Of a stretch of 64,000 nucleotides of DNA, positions 45,966 to 59,302 are shown piece after piece (position 1 is the first letter of the stretch; the number at the start of each line of letters is the position of its first letter). Under the pieces are notes generated by a model. The model did not search any database. It saw nothing but the letters and a program-made list of their open reading frames with translations, and had not been told where the DNA came from. A program made the position numbers and the translations under genes. The DNA is from Asterella californica. Its lineage: Eukaryota; Streptophyta; Marchantiopsida; Marchantiales; Aytoniaceae. The stretch covers positions 19,820,001-19,884,000 of the forward strand of contig JAYKYS010000009.1 of the NCBI GenBank assembly GCA_036924285.1. The letters run 5' to 3'.

Positions 45966-47412
45966 ATATTCATCTCATGTACGCTTAGAAGTTTACATGA
46001 GATGTAATTTATGGGTTAATTTTTTTCTTAGGAAGAGTTAATTCTAAATTAATGTCGCGATAGATTATCTTTAATCGTAAAAAAGATTTTAGTTATAGTT
46101 GCGTACTTACAGTAAACCTCACAGTGCTTATGAGTTTTCTTGTTTTCAAAGGTTATGTGTCTTACTCAGGTAAAAGTAGTTTAATAAAAAAATGTAAATT
46201 TAGTGACACTAATTTTGACATTCAGACTAATTTAGACTTTGACTTGACGTAACCAGCCGCGGAGACTGTATACTCCCCCGCTTCCTATACACACAGAGAA
46301 TATATATTTTTCCTCACAATGTATATTTTTCCTCTCACATTTAAATTTATTTTTCACTTCACGAAACCAGCCGCGGACTGTATTTTTTCTCGTTTTTTTC
46401 AATTCTCCGTCCTCTTCTCTAAGATTTTTGTCGTCTTCCTCATAGTTGTACAATGCCGTGGAGAAAGATATGAGCTTGGCATCGATGTTACCAACAATGA
46501 CGGGAACCAAACACAAGAAGACAAAAGTTTGTAATTGTATGGAAAAGTTAGTTTGTTTTTTATTTTTAAGCTCCGGAATAAGTAATTTTTGTTTTGGAGT
46601 AAGTTTTTTGGTCTTCTAAACATTTTCTAAAATTTTGCGAACAAACTTTAAATCTTGATGCAAACATATGAAGTTTAATTTATTTTTTATCCATTGCGGA
46701 TAACGAAATCGAACCCATATCCTCTGCTTGGAAGGAAGATAATTTATCTTTAATCTATATCCATATTGAAACGAAATATAGAACTTTATCTTCATGAACT
46801 ATCGTCGATGATTCATGATCAACACCTGCTTGATTTGCAAAATAAAGATCTTTTAGGGGTGCTTATTCCGAAGCTCGTTGAACACAGTGAATAAGCTGGA
46901 AGCTAGCTAAATGAGTAGCACATCTTATATTGTATTGGCTTACAAAAATATATATCTTTTGATGTCCTACGGCATGCTTCTATGTCTTATAGGACGAAGC
47001 TTGAATGAAAAAAAAGCAAACCCTCAAAGTAAGTAAAGCCCAGAGCATAAAGTTGTTATGCTAGAGGCTAAAGCAAGTGTCTTTCCCCACGGTCTTTTAC
47101 AGTGAATTTTATTTTTTCTTATCAGAAAATATGTAAATATTATAAAATATATTACAATAAGTTATTATAAAATAAATAACTTCATAAATAGTACATGTTA
47201 ATCAGTCTCAGAGTAGCCAATTGATCCAAATATAAACCATAAGTGGAGATAGGGTTGATGCGTTGCTGGGGTATAAGTCCGAGATAATAACTCTCAAAAC
47301 GCGTCATTCTGTGAAGACATTAATTTATGTTATAACCCTTCTCACCAGAAGAGTTAGAACATAAATTAATGTACACCTCATGTACACTTCTAAGTGTACA
47401 TGAGGTGAATAT
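45966..47412. mobile_element. TIR element (1.45 kb) whose ends form hairpins
   Basis: The left end ATATTCATCTCATGTACGCT (45966) and the right end, read inverted from 47412, ATATTCACCTCATGTACACT, match and stay alignable inward for about 110 bp (TAATTTATG, GAAGAGTTA and AAATTAATGTC are shared). Each end is itself a hairpin: at the right, perfect 16-bp arms (47374-47389 and 47392-47407); at the left, 11-bp arms CATCTCATGTA/TACATGAGATG (45971-46004). A second imperfect inverted repeat lies at about 47320-47368. The interior is AT-rich with a doubled AACCAGCCGCGGA (46251, 46366) and a tRNA-like B-box GGGTTCGATTTC on the minus strand (46716-46705). No transposase ORF. It lies 230 bp after the gypsy 3' LTR. 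Target duplication not found. Confidence 0.7.
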
Positions 47413-48123
47413 CCTCCTTATCTTAAGCACAAGTCTAGCTACCAAGAGCATGTTGAGCTATTTTCACTGACTATCTTATTCTCACCAGAGAGTCTTTGAT
47501 CTGTTACACATCTATGCTAATAGAGCTAATAAAGCTCCATGCTGCTTGCGTCTCTATGCTATTTCTCTTTTACTAGAGGACGCACAAAATATATAGATTT
47601 TATCCTCTACTGCTGACAGAAGCTCTAGTAGATTTTGAATAGTCATATTTAGTAAATTATTTACGCGAAGCCCTGTGGAGTACGGAATAGCCAAGGCTAT
47701 TCTTACTGTAGCTTGAACGTAAGAGTTCTCGCCGGTGCTCGTGTGCATAATCATCAACTTTCTAGCCTTCGGGACCACTCGGGTCGCTTATTCCGTGCTT
47801 TGAGTCCTTCGGGTCGAGTCGAGTCTTACAAAACCTAACCAAAAATATATATATTTTATTCTCTGAACTTCCATTTACATAGTAACTGAATATTAGGTTG
47901 ATAATTGTTTGCTTCAAGTTTAAGAAGGACGATGAGAAGGGCACGTGTTTGGGGAGAAAGTGGAGAAAGAGCACGGGTCAGATGGCTGGGGTATCATGAA
48001 TAAGGAAGAAGACAACGTATTTGGTGAGAAGAGCCTCTTGAAAGGGGAAAATGGATTAGCCCCGAGCCGTCCATGGAGAGAAACTCGGTGGTGAACTCCC
48101 AAGCAGCGAGTGGTATGTGGTAA

Positions 48124-49370
48124 GTGAAAAGATGCAGTTGGGGAGGAGTGAGAGTTTCTCCATCGACCTTTGTAGTTTCCCAAGAATCCGAAGTTGAGAT
48201 TGTTTATGACCATCCGATAGCTTATACTAGCAGTCAGATGGTGCAAACTGAGAAGAACTATTCCATAACAGAGAGAGAAAGGTTGATCATAATCTTTGCT
48301 TTGAAGAGGATTCGACACTATTTGTTGGGAGAGAAATTCTCTATAGTGATTGATCATAAAACGTTGAACTACATCTTCAATAAACGTAACGTGAAGGGGA
48401 TGATAGCTCGATGAAAGATCCTCATGGTCAAATATGATTATCACCATGAAGACGGCGGAAGAACCCCATTAGATGATACTTTTTCAGATGAAGACTTGAT
48501 GATTATCATCTTGAGCGGCGAGGTAACGGAAGAATACAAGGAGGTGTGAGATTTTCTTTCTGATGGTTCATTTCTTGAAGGCATGCGAGCTAGAGAAAGA
48601 AATGCTCTAATGAAGAGGTGTAATACATACACCATCATCAAAAGAGTTCTTTTTCATCAAGATGTTTATGGATTGCTGCGACGAGCTGTGGACAAAGAGG
48701 AAGCTGCGAGGTTGATGCTAGAGTTCCACGATGGACCTATATGTGATGATCAAAATCTTTCAATCTTTTAATCTTTCAAATGAGCTTTCAAAATCTTTAG
48801 ACGTTGGATATCATTTGAAGGGCATTTTCAAAGACTGTTTGGAGTATTGCAGAACTTGTATGTCAAGTCTTTGCCAAGAAGTCTATTAGCACTCATCATT
48901 TGAGGTCAGTTCCTGTGCTCGGACTGTTCAAGAAATGAGAAATTGATTATGTAAGCTCTTTGAACAAAACACCTTGTCGCAACAGATATATCCTGATTGC
49001 AACGGACTATCTAACCAAGTGGGTGGAGCCTAGACCACTAGCCACGAGTGAGGAAGAGGTTAGTCATTTCTTATGGAAGAAGATAGAGGTGGTGAATTTG
49101 TGAAAAATATTACAACTTTTACGTTGAAATATTCTCTATCAAGTCGAGAGTGACAACTTTTTACAAACCAAATGTTAACGGTCTTGTTGAGAAGATCAAT
49201 CATATCTTGTGTATGATGTTGACCAAAAATGCTGATGTGTACGGTACAAAGCACAATTGGGATAAGAGGCTACATGTCATGTTGTGGGGTACAAGACTAC
49301 TACAAAAACTTCAACATGGTATATTTCTTTTTATCTCGTTTATAGTGTTGAATATACACTAATCTGGATA
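48124..49370 (+). mobile_element. Older Ty3/gypsy fragment: RNase H, integrase
   Basis: The plus-strand text reads PIAYTSSQMVQTEKNYSITE, then LIIIFALKRIRHYLLG and IVIDHKTLNYIF (48200-48385), the RNase H end of a gypsy polyprotein. RVLFHQDVYGLLRRAVDKEE (about 48640-48705) is the integrase zinc-region lead-in. ATDYLTKWVEPRPL (about 48998-49040) and TTFYKPNVNGLVEKINH (about 49151-49200) are the first-Asp and Glu-containing blocks of the DDE core. Stops and frameshifts separate them. The sequence differs from the chromovirus at 39610, so it belongs to another gypsy lineage. No LTRs recognised. The long minus-strand ORF at 47920-48447 is a shadow. Confidence 0.8.
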
Positions 49371-51711
49371 CAATAATCAACTCACTTTTAAATAAAGTGA
49401 AAGTAATTATATATATTTAATTATAGCGATAGTAGTCCGTTTCAAACCGTCATTCATCCCTCAGACAAAGTAGAGTTCTTATTGGGAAAACGGACTCTAC
49501 TCATAAAGCTATATGGCAAGCCCAATTTTCAATAATTGCCTTTAGTTTTCAACACCCCTAAGGATGTCAAACTAGATGGAATTGTCAAAAGTGAGTAGAA
49601 AATGGTTTGAAGTGTCTGTTTTTTTTGCTCAGAGATATTTACTTTTGGAAATCATTGGAAGAGTTCCGCAGTACACATTTATTTTTGAAAACCATTGGAA
49701 GGTACAAAAAATTATAGATGAGTGGAGTATATAGACTATATGTCTTGGTCATAACGCACTGATTATTACTTTTGGTATTGCGTATAGCACCTGGCGTTCG
49801 AAATCCAGAGGCATATCTCTGGATTATTTTCTAAATCTCAGGAGAGATAAATCGTTATCAGGTGCATGGATGACTCTTGTTCCAAAAAAATAATATACTT
49901 AGAAGACTAGAAAAAAACTGATTTGTCATGGAGATAAAATACTATGTCTGGAAAAGAAACACAATAATACATTAACAGAACCGAGTTCAAGTGAATATCA
50001 TATACATCCAAACTGCACTTCTAGGAAAGAGTTGGTTGAAATATAAGCACTCCTCCAATTTAGAAGTGTTTGGAAAGATTAGTTGATCTTTTCTTGTTGG
50101 GGATACTTCTTACTATTCGGAAGGAATACGTACTCATTCAGCTTCACCTTCCTCGCAGCCAGCTCCTGCAAATATGCTTCAACGACACTGACCCATACAC
50201 TATACGTCATGAAGCTGTCTGAAATTCCACAGGAGTTCAAAGATTGGAGGTGAAAGAAAGTGGTCTACTAGTTGGCTGATGGTAAAGACATGATCGTTTT
50301 GATAAGGCCCAACTCGTTCTTTGCTTGATGATAAGCTTGAGATGAGTCAAAGAACTAGAGCTCGTTAGAAGGTTCCATTGGACACCCGAATTCGCGGGTA
50401 AGTAATTCACTGCGTGACCAATGACGATGTGTATCCCGAGACAGGCCGAATCTTTTTCTGAGCTGCTGGCTTTGAGGAGGCCAAGATACTCCTGTTGTCA
50501 CTGCACGCGAGGTAAGAATCCGTAAGATACAGAAGCTCGGCACGCATTCCGATGCTACGTAGTGTCCATGGGAACATAATTTGTAGATACAAAAAGCTGT
50601 GAAAGCAATCAAGTGAACTTCTTTTTCTAGTTTTACCATCATTCTGAGACAAGATGAAATGATAATCAGAGTACTGTAGCTGAAACTTGTACTGCTCCAG
50701 TTCCAAACTTCCAAAACACTCTCAGCTCAAGAGGATGCGAAGCTTTCACCGGAGTAGTGTAGTTTTGTTACTCTAGCAGGCTTTCGCCCAAACGCCCACC
50801 AGCATCAGCTTCGGTTTAATGACTCTGGGTAAGACAAAGGAAAGGAAGATGGTACTCTTTTCGGAAGTACGATCAAAAGCTTTCTTCACAATCAGCACTG
50901 CACATGGAGTGGGATCCACCTACTGTAATGCAAAGTGCCCAGGTCGATAGACGCCAACACTAAAACAGCATACGGACAATCTGAAGGACACATGAATTAC
51001 CACTAGCGATCAGCCAGGGCCGACCATGTCCTTCCATCTTCGAATGTGCCACAACATCATACTGGACCTATCAGTACCTGTAGGAGGAAGAACTACGATG
51101 AGCTATGCTCAGTTCTTCTCCTTCCGACTCCATGCACTAGAACTAGGAAAGTGGACCTCACTGAGTACCAAAAGTGCACGGCAATGTCAAAACAAAAACT
51201 TTTGTTTTACTACTCATTATGATGACCAATTATTTCGTCAAGAGAGAAAATACATGAACAGAATCCATGCTCGAAGATATCGAACCAATTTCCTTGGGGA
51301 CTTGGGAGGGGCACATGTTTATATATATGCACATATCCCAACTATCTTCCATTCGGAAGTTGCTAAGTCAGGGTGCCCCTGGTATCTCTCTATCTGATGC
51401 TCTGCAGCGGGTGGCAGATTTGCCCAAATATTCACCTCTGCTGCAGAGAAGCAGATTCACGGAGCGGGTGGCTTTTAGCTGCAAGCGAACACCTCTGCTC
51501 CTGATCCTCGTCGTAAATCGGATTACTCCAACCCTTTTAAAACGCTCTAGATTCAACCCACGCAGCCGCTACTCACGTCGATCTTTTTGTACACTTGCTT
51601 TCTCAAGATCGATGGGTCGGCTTAGCATGATTATCCTCCAGTCTATAACTAGATATCACTCCCCTGCTAATACCGGGAGACCAGTCCACCACAAACTGAC
51701 ATAAGAGTCAG
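49371..51711. other. Spacer downstream of the expansin gene, no further gene recognised
   Basis: At 49745-49830 a tRNA-like patch (T-arm CTGGCGTTCGAAATCCAG) suggests a SINE remnant. 50100-51650 has balanced composition and several open minus- and plus-strand ORFs of up to 145 codons without any nameable motif. Its right edge should contain the expansin 3' UTR. Confidence 0.3.
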
Positions 51712-52882
51712 TTAAGAGAAGTTGTAGTCGGACTCGTACGTCTGACCGAATCCCCAACTCTTGTCTGCAACATTGTAGAACTCTGAGCTCTTGCCATTGC
51801 CCAGAGTGACTTTGAACGAAAGAGCCTGCCCAGTTAGCTTTGCACTGGCGGACCAGTACTGGCCCCAGTTCTGGCTCATGTAAAACCAGCCACTCTGATC
51901 CCCCTTGATGGCAACGGCAGAAACGTCTCCCCATCCACCCACGTTGTGCACCAAGACGTAGTCGAAGTAGGCGTTCCCGTGAAGGGTGAAGCGCACACCT
52001 CCCTGCTTCACGCAAGAAGTCCTGCAGGACAGACAGACATTCGGAGAATGGGACTAATGCTCTCTGCTGCTGAATCACCGGCCCACAAAAAAAACCAACG
52101 TAAGAAGCAATAAAGAAATGCACATCGAAGTATGAAGGTCCAAAAACCAACCTCTTGTATCTGACTGGAATCACACCACCCACGGGTTGGGCGAGCTTCT
52201 GGAACATGGGGTAGGACAGGTCGAAGTGGGACTTGGGGGGATCACACCAACCTCCCTCTGAACCAGGAGGGCAGGCGTTGGTGGCTGTGACAGTAATGCT
52301 CTGACCGGCGTAGCAGTATTTGCTTCCCTCCAGCTTGCACTGGATCAAGAAGCAGGCCCCGCAACTTAAGCCGTTGTTGAAGAGGGCATTGCTCAAAGCA
52401 GTGGAGGAAGTTCCATATCCCAGAGAGTACAAGTTTCCATACCCACATGCACCACCTGATCAAGATATGGGAGAGCAGTTCAGTGAAAGCAGGACCAGAT
52501 GTACCAGAATGCAGAGATTGACAACACACCCGCAAGAGCTACACGAGAAACCAGCTGAACCGCAAAATGGCAGCGAACCTTTCTTTCCAAGTTGTTCCCC
52601 TGTAAGTTTCTAATTAGGAGGTACACGCCCTCAGCACACCCTACTCGTGAATCTTATAACCCAAATCCAGAAACAGCGCGCTGAAGAGAATTCACGAGTG
52701 CTGGAGGTTTTACCCATTGTTCCAGAAGCATCGGACCCTCCATAAAACGTAGCATGAGCATCAGCCCAGTCTGTCACAGCCCAAGCTTGGGCGGCATTCA
52801 CCAGTGCCATACGAGTGCACAAGAACAGAACACTCCCCAGGAGAAACTGCACTGTCCGCCGAGCATGCTGCGAAGCTGCCAT
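51712..52882 (-). CDS. EXPA: Alpha-expansin, three coding exons, 260 aa
   Basis: Expansins are secreted wall proteins that loosen cellulose-hemicellulose contacts at acid pH without hydrolysis. Coding exons on the minus strand are 52882-52714, 52455-52152 and 52021-51712. Introns 52713-52456 (GTAAAACC...GATCAG) and 52151-52022 (GTTGGTT...CTGCAG) obey GT-AG and sit at the two classical expansin positions, after GTMG and after the RYKR segment. Residues 1-33 include the signal peptide. HATFYGG (43-49), GGACGYG (57-63) and HFDLSYPMF (133-141) mark the GH45-like domain, and the C-terminal CBM63-like domain (about 165-260) ends WGFGQTYES. Length and cysteines fit the alpha subfamily. ATG 52882 is chosen as the first ATG of the spliced exon, and the nine bases before it are GTG GAG GCA. 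The gene appears intact. Confidence 0.95.
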
Positions 52883-52890
52883 TGCCTCCA

Positions 52891-53109
52891 CTGAAGTAAA
52901 GCAAAACCCACACAGACTTAATTACCGACACTCTGAAGAGAAACAAAAATCTAGGGGAATGAAACGAAACAGAACGACAAGACTAGACAAGCAGCACAAC
53001 TACAGTCTCTACCTCACGAAGAGACTGGAAACCCAAAATGCGTCTGTCGGCCTTACAGTCAGTCCATGGAAGAGGGAGACAACAAAGCGAGGAGGAGAGA
53101 GATCTTTAC
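52891..53109 (-). other. Probable 5'-UTR intron of the expansin gene
   Basis: On the minus strand GAG|GTAAAG at 53110/53109 is a good donor, and TTTACTTCAG ending at 52891 is a good acceptor 8 nt before the start codon. Removing it joins a leader of about 100 nt to the coding exon. Confidence 0.6.
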
Positions 53110-53240
53110 CTCTCAATCGGACTGAGCGAGCGAACAAGCTCTAGATTGTAGTGACTGGCTGCAGACAGAGCACGGAGAGTGAAACTCCTCACTGATGGAC
53201 AGACAATCTGGGTGTTGAATTGAATGGCACTGCAGGGACG

Positions 53241-53247
53241 ATTTATA
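53241..53247 (-). promoter_or_regulatory. TATA box of the expansin gene
   Basis: TATAAAT on the minus strand in the context GTTATAAATCG. A start about 30 bp downstream (near 53212) would give a leader of about 100 nt before the inferred 5'-UTR intron. Confidence 0.55.
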
Positions 53248-53409
53248 ACTCTGTGCGGATATCGATGGGGCTGGGAGCCGGCGGTGAAACCCACACCCAT
53301 CTAGAAATAATTACTGTGATCAGTGTGATGGATTGTGATGGGTCCGAAGGTAAGATCGAGTACAGTACATGTAACCGCTGGGCCCGGACCTCCTCATGGG
53401 AGTACCGTA

Positions 53410-53428
53410 GCAGCAGCAGCAGCAGCAG
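53410..53428. repeat. (AGC)n microsatellite in the expansin upstream region
   Basis: Six to seven AGC units, about 170 bp upstream of the TATA box. Confidence 0.8.
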
Positions 53429-53807
53429 ATCTAGACCGGGGCTGGCAAGGGATAAAATACAGTCCACGACAAAGCTGCATGGAAAGGGAGATGCAGGAGG
53501 AGTTCACTCCCTTCACTTCCTCTTGAGTCTTTACCGTCCCACCACTAACTGGTCTTAACGACTTTAACCGCGACGTGCCACGTGGTAAATAACCGCGAGT
53601 AGAAAACGGGCTCTCTCTCTCTCTCCCACTGCACAGTCCCTTACCTCCTTCGACTTGAGCTAGCCGGTAAGGACGGCGCCGACGATGGACATTCTGTCGG
53701 ACAAAGACGCCGGGCGTGAAACGTCGTCGGGAGGTACCGCAGGTAGGCAGGCGGGCAGGATGAGTCAGGTTTCAGGTACCTTCGGGAGTGGAGCGAGCTG
53801 GTGCACA

Positions 53808-53859
53808 GGGATTGGGATCGGGATCGGGACAGGGCTCGGCTGGGGCTGGGGGGCTGGGG
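53808..53859 (+). other. G-quadruplex-capable G-tract cluster
   Basis: Five GGG runs separated by exactly 3 nt (ATT, ATC, ATC, ACA) are followed by three GGGG-containing runs. It lies about 560 bp upstream of the expansin TATA box, with the G-rich strand being the non-transcribed orientation relative to that gene. Confidence 0.6.
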
Positions 53860-56800
53860 CTCGGCCGTTGTACTTGGGTGTACGTACCTTCATGTCACTC
53901 TGTAGAGTAGAGGGCGGATCCCCGAACAGAACAGAAAAAGTAGGGTACGATGGATGTCGTCCTCAAACTAACTGAAGCTTCTTTACTGCAGTACCGTATG
54001 CTTAACTGTTTACCCCCGATGTGACAGGACGGGGAAACGAGAGAACAGGCAGGGTGAAAATAATTGGCGCAATTTTTTTCGTACCATCGTTTAATCAAAG
54101 CCAGGAAGCAGACAAAATTTCAGACCTGCACCAATAATATACGGAAAAAGAACATAGAATGCGCTCTGATTCGTCGCATTTCCCTGGGGCCTACGAAATT
54201 CGGCCACATGGACAGTTTCTGCCACATCGGCAGCCACGCGAACAAGTACCACTCATATGGGTGTAAAGACGAAGGGAGCAAGGACGTCCATCCCAAGCTC
54301 CCTGATCAACGGTGTCTCCGGGCTTTGCGGCGATTGACAAGTCGCCCCAAACTGCAGAGTCCCTCGTTTGGCGGAAATCCGCCTTACAGCACTTCCCAGC
54401 TTCAAGTTCTTGCATGTCAGCCCGCCCCCCACCCTACGACCAGCTTTGACTTTTAGGGACAAAGGGAAGGAAGGAGAAGGAGAAGGCGCCCAACCAGCGC
54501 CAACCTAGATCCGGCGTCCCGTGTAATGTGCCTCGGTAATTTTTCTAAAAATGCAGGAGAAGTAGAGAATGCGTCGGATAATTTCTGTTTCAAAACAACC
54601 AAAAAGTGAAAATATACTCGAAATTTGCTAAAACTTGCCGGTGAATTAAAACACTAGTCCGCAAATTGTCCTGGGCTGGCCTGCGCCCACTCTTGTCGCT
54701 GCGTGTGGCTGAGCAAGTTTTTCAGGTAGCCGGTAGCCCCCGTTGCCAGGTAACACCTTCCCCCTCTTACTATCATCCACTGGATGGAGGAGGACGATGG
54801 GACGTTGACGGGGAGCGGTGGAAGTTAAAAGCAATAAAGATGGTTTCACATGATCATGGAGGTGACGGAGGCCATGATTTCTCTTACAAGCAGGCGACAT
54901 AACATGATTCCACATAACATGCTTTCCCGCCGCTTAGAGAAAAATTTTCCATGTAAGGGAAAGAAAGAGAGAGAAACTAAAAGTGGAGACATTTCAAACC
55001 CTTCCTTCATATCCAAGCGCCTTTCCGGGATATGCTAGTGAAGAATTCTGTGTGCAGGAAAATAAAGTATTTATTAGATATAAAGGAAGAACTACGGAGA
55101 GTTTCTAACCTCCCCTGTAGCCCAAACCTTATCCACAGTCACTAACGAAGAAGCATGTGTTCAAAGTGAGGAAAGAGGTGAGAAGAAGTCCTTATGACGA
55201 TCCATCCCATTCGTGAACCTGAAGCGTCATGTCACAAAACGGGAAAGATGTCACCGTATGATTTAACTCACTAGGCGAGAGAGTTGGAAATCATAGGGGG
55301 GCAAAAAAGAAAGAAAGTGAACCCTCTTCTAGTAGTAGGCGATAATAAATGAATCATGTGCACCAAAGGGGAAAAAGGAGAGGTTATCAAACTTTCCTAG
55401 AGCTCAAACCCCATCCGATTTCATCCCAGCCCAGCTCAGCTGTGCTATCTACTTGGAGATAAGCAAACTCGTCTGCATCCGAGTAACTGGATGGAATGAT
55501 AGATTATAGATAGAGCAAGTGCAGTTGGTTGAAGTCCAACTGCTAGCTGGTTGGATGGGATGGAATGATCATCAGCAGCCAGGGAGGCCGGCTGGCAGTT
55601 GGTTGACGTTCGCAAGAAACCGAACGCTTTCAATATGGTAGACTGGATTGGACTGAGCTGTTGGGCCTGCTCTGCTCTATTTTGTGAGCGAGATTGGTGG
55701 TGGAGCCTGGAGGAAGTCTAAGGCACCAAGGGCTGCCGGAAACTCGCCGACAATGTTAGTTATGAGTGGTGTTTCGTCGAGCTAGGGATCCGGGAATAGA
55801 CGACGAGAGGAGGGCCAATGGTAAAGTTAGGACTATGGGAATCAAAAGCAAAGTGGGGGGTAAAAACGTTAGTATACTTTTTATCGTTGGTATAGATTTA
55901 GATCAATCCCCGGTGCCGGTGGACCTGCATATTTCTCTGACACACGAGGATGAAGACGAAGAGTGCGAGATTGCACCGACTGTCGTCGAGTGAGGCCTGG
56001 TGGTCCGGCCTCAAAGAACTCCATGTGTTGGTTGCAGGCAGGCAATGGCTGCCACTGACAGTGCCTGACAGAGAGGAGAGGAGAATCACAAGGAAGAAAA
56101 ACAAAGGTGTGGACTTGGAAAGTAGAGTAATCCCGAAGGTTCCTGGAATCAGCTCGTCCGGTGTAGAGCGCAATGCAATGCAATGCAATGCAACCCACCG
56201 TGAGTAGGAGAGAAGAAAGAAAGAAAGAAGGAGCAAATTCTACGGGAAGAAGTGAAGCGGTGGTGGTGTGGCGTTTGTGGAAAGTGGATTTGCTCTATGA
56301 TCAATCAGCTGCGTCGGCCCCACCCACCCAAACCTTGTCTAAGGATTCAATTCAATATACACCACATCGCACGTGGATCGATCTACTATTCTTTTTCTCC
56401 TGCCTTTCTCGTCCAGTCTTTCTCTGCATGTGGATCGATCGTTTCGTTCCCCCTTCCTCCCCTTCCTCGACGTCTTTCTCCGTGAAAGCAATATGTTTGT
56501 TGGCCTGTGAGACTCGTGCTATCCCCTCCCACTGTTCCTCTTGCCTGTTCAGCGGAGGAGCCACTCCAATTAATGTCGGCATCCATGGATACACACAATC
56601 AACTCGAAAGTCGAAAGTCGCAGGCCGTAGGCTTTAGCCACATCGGCCGCGACAAAGAACGAAGGAATCAGCTGCCTCCAGATACTTGCGTCAGTATTTT
56701 AGTCCCCACTTTAAGTTTGCTTTATCGCCACATCACACCTCAAAACACACCCACCTACAAATTAGCTATTTGGAAATTCTTCGGGCGGCCCCAGTGTGTA

Positions 56801-59302
56801 TCCGTCACACTGCGGCATGCCATGTTCTAAATCATCCAAGTAACATGCTTCAGGGGGGCTAATCTGAAAGGTCATGCACGGCCATAGCACCTGGAATTAC
56901 GGACTGGATTCCCTTGACATCTGCTTATTAACTGTTCAGACTTGAATTGGGAGCCCAGCTGCAAAAATAATGAGATCATCTGCAGTGCAAGTTGATGCAA
57001 TCCGGATTCAGTTAGGGAGTTACTAGTTAGGTCTCTGTCCTTTCCGCTTACTGTTCACATCTGGATGCAAGCGACGTTATGAGTTGAGTACATCCACTAA
57101 TAACTTTTCAGAGCAGAGCGGAGGGGAGAGATGACGAGAGGAGAAACAGTCTTACGATCACACTGACTGGGATAAATAACCTTGTAGAGTTTTAAGTCAT
57201 ACTGGAGGGAGAAACAGTAAGTCAAGCTTTCCTTCTTGAATCACTCTTCTTGACTCCACCAAAACTTGATACAGAAATATTGATGTTGTGCGGACGCACT
57301 GTCCTGTCCAATTGCCTCGAATCTTCAAAACCAGGCAGGCAAGCAGGCAAATTGCCAGAATGCTGTCTGACACTTGGGAACTCCTTGCGACAGGGGGATC
57401 AGCGCAAACTCTCTCGTCATGTGTGACAGAAAAAAATCAGCCACAGTAGCAACGTCACATAGCGTAACTGCGTGAATGGTCTCCCAAAAGATGTTCGTCG
57501 ATCCATGCTTTGTGTCTGCCACCATCTGCTAGTCAATGAATGACAAGCATTTACATTGACAAGCATTTACAATTGCGTATATCTGTAGAGATAGCCCGAC
57601 AGCGTCCAGATCAACCTTACAAACTTACCTGTTTCCGCTTAAAAGAACTCCATTGACAGCAACCGCCCCCACTCCAGTTTTTCTGGTTCTCCCACATGAA
57701 GCTATGATGGTCCAGAGGCTCCAAACGCGTCTCATTTATTTTCGGGTTGACAGCTTGGTGACTGAACGCACGACCGTATGATGAACATGGTTTAAAACAC
57801 TGCGAAAGCTGTCTGGAGAAAGCACGGTCCGCTTACCCACGAAAAGCAGAAAAACACTCTTGTTCACTTCTTTATCCAACATTTGTTTTCTTTTAGTAGG
57901 ATCGAAAGTTGAAACTCCGCGAGAAGAGAAGAGAGACTTTGCCAAGTATTTGCTTAACTCATTACTCTGTTCTTGTGTCCCGAAGCTCGAAATTATGAGC
58001 AAAGGACCATGAAAGGCAAGAAAATTATCGGTTCGAGATAGGAACTTTTGCTCCTCGATCGCCAGCAACGAGAAGAAGAGCATGCACTTCAATTCTCCAG
58101 CCAAATTACTCGTACCTGAGCATAGTCATTATGTGCTTCACGTCCTGGCTCCAGAGTCTATAAGTGGCCTGCCGCCTGCCGCAGTTCTTGCTCGATCGTA
58201 TTTGCTTTGAGGGAAACACACGAAATTCGAATTTAGTGCGCTATTCTCGCCGCGCGGACTGGCAACACACTCGTGCTCATTGAGCAGAGCAGGGGTGCAA
58301 TAAATCAATCTCCCAGTCAGCAAGCACATCGTAAATTCGTAATCAGATAATGCCCCGCCACCCGTCACCTTGAAAACCGGCACAGTGTGGATACTATCGT
58401 ACGTAGCTGTTAGCCCTCATATACCGTAGCAATACAGACTTGTCACTTGTGCGATTACCAACATTCCGGCCCGTTGGTCCGGGCCATCAGCTGGGTGTAT
58501 CCGTCAGAGCAGAATATCATTGTGTCACATGCCGGGGCCGGGACACGACGCGACGCGAGCGGCGAGCCTGTTCAAGTCCACAAAATACATATGAGTCAAA
58601 GCCAGTAGGGTACTCCCGCTCGCGCACGGAGCAGAAGGAATCGGCTGGAGGAACTGTAAGGGAAGCCATCATCATACATCCAACCGCCAGTGTCAATGTG
58701 GGTGGTGACAGTGGCGCCGTGGCCGCATGATGCAAGATCATGTATGATGTACCAATCGGCGCCACACTTGAGCAAGAGGCAGCTGATCCGTGTTAGGTTC
58801 GAGCCCATGGGAAGCTCCAGAGTCACATCAACTACGGTACTGTTCGAAATTGGTGAGGATTATATCGATAAACGTGAATAAAACATTCATAAATGGCATG
58901 TTGAATTAATGCAGTCCACATTTCTGCCACGACGATAACTATACGGTGATACATCGTTATAGTCACAGTCGGAATATGGTAACCATTTACATGGGAGCAA
59001 ATCGTTTCTTTCTGGGAAAGAAAAGAAGTTACTGTCACATGTTATATAGGCACAGTTTGGGTGAAGAAAATGATAAAAATGTGATTCTAAGTTATCAATC
59101 TGAAATAAACGTTTTATTATTTCCAGTGAATATAGTAGAGTTCTCTCTCATCCAAAGTACAGTGAAAGTTTTATTGTTTTTTTATTGTTTTCCGATAAAA
59201 AACGGAAAACCAGGCAAGATTTTACCAGATCTCATTATTCATACTTGTACCACAACCGTCCTACCTGATCATTTGTGCTTCTTATATTACATGCAAGAAT
59301 TA

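Noticed and set aside
47920..48447. Minus-strand ORF of 175 codons
   Set aside because: Antisense to gypsy RNase H text on the plus strand, and no recognisable content.
56173..56637. 154-codon plus-strand ORF downstream of a GCAAT repeat
   Set aside because: Composition is low in structure, the start lies in a microsatellite, and opposing ORFs of similar length overlap it. No domain.
58760..58815. Possible tRNA because of GGTTCGAGCCC
   Set aside because: No A box at the right distance and no pairable stems.
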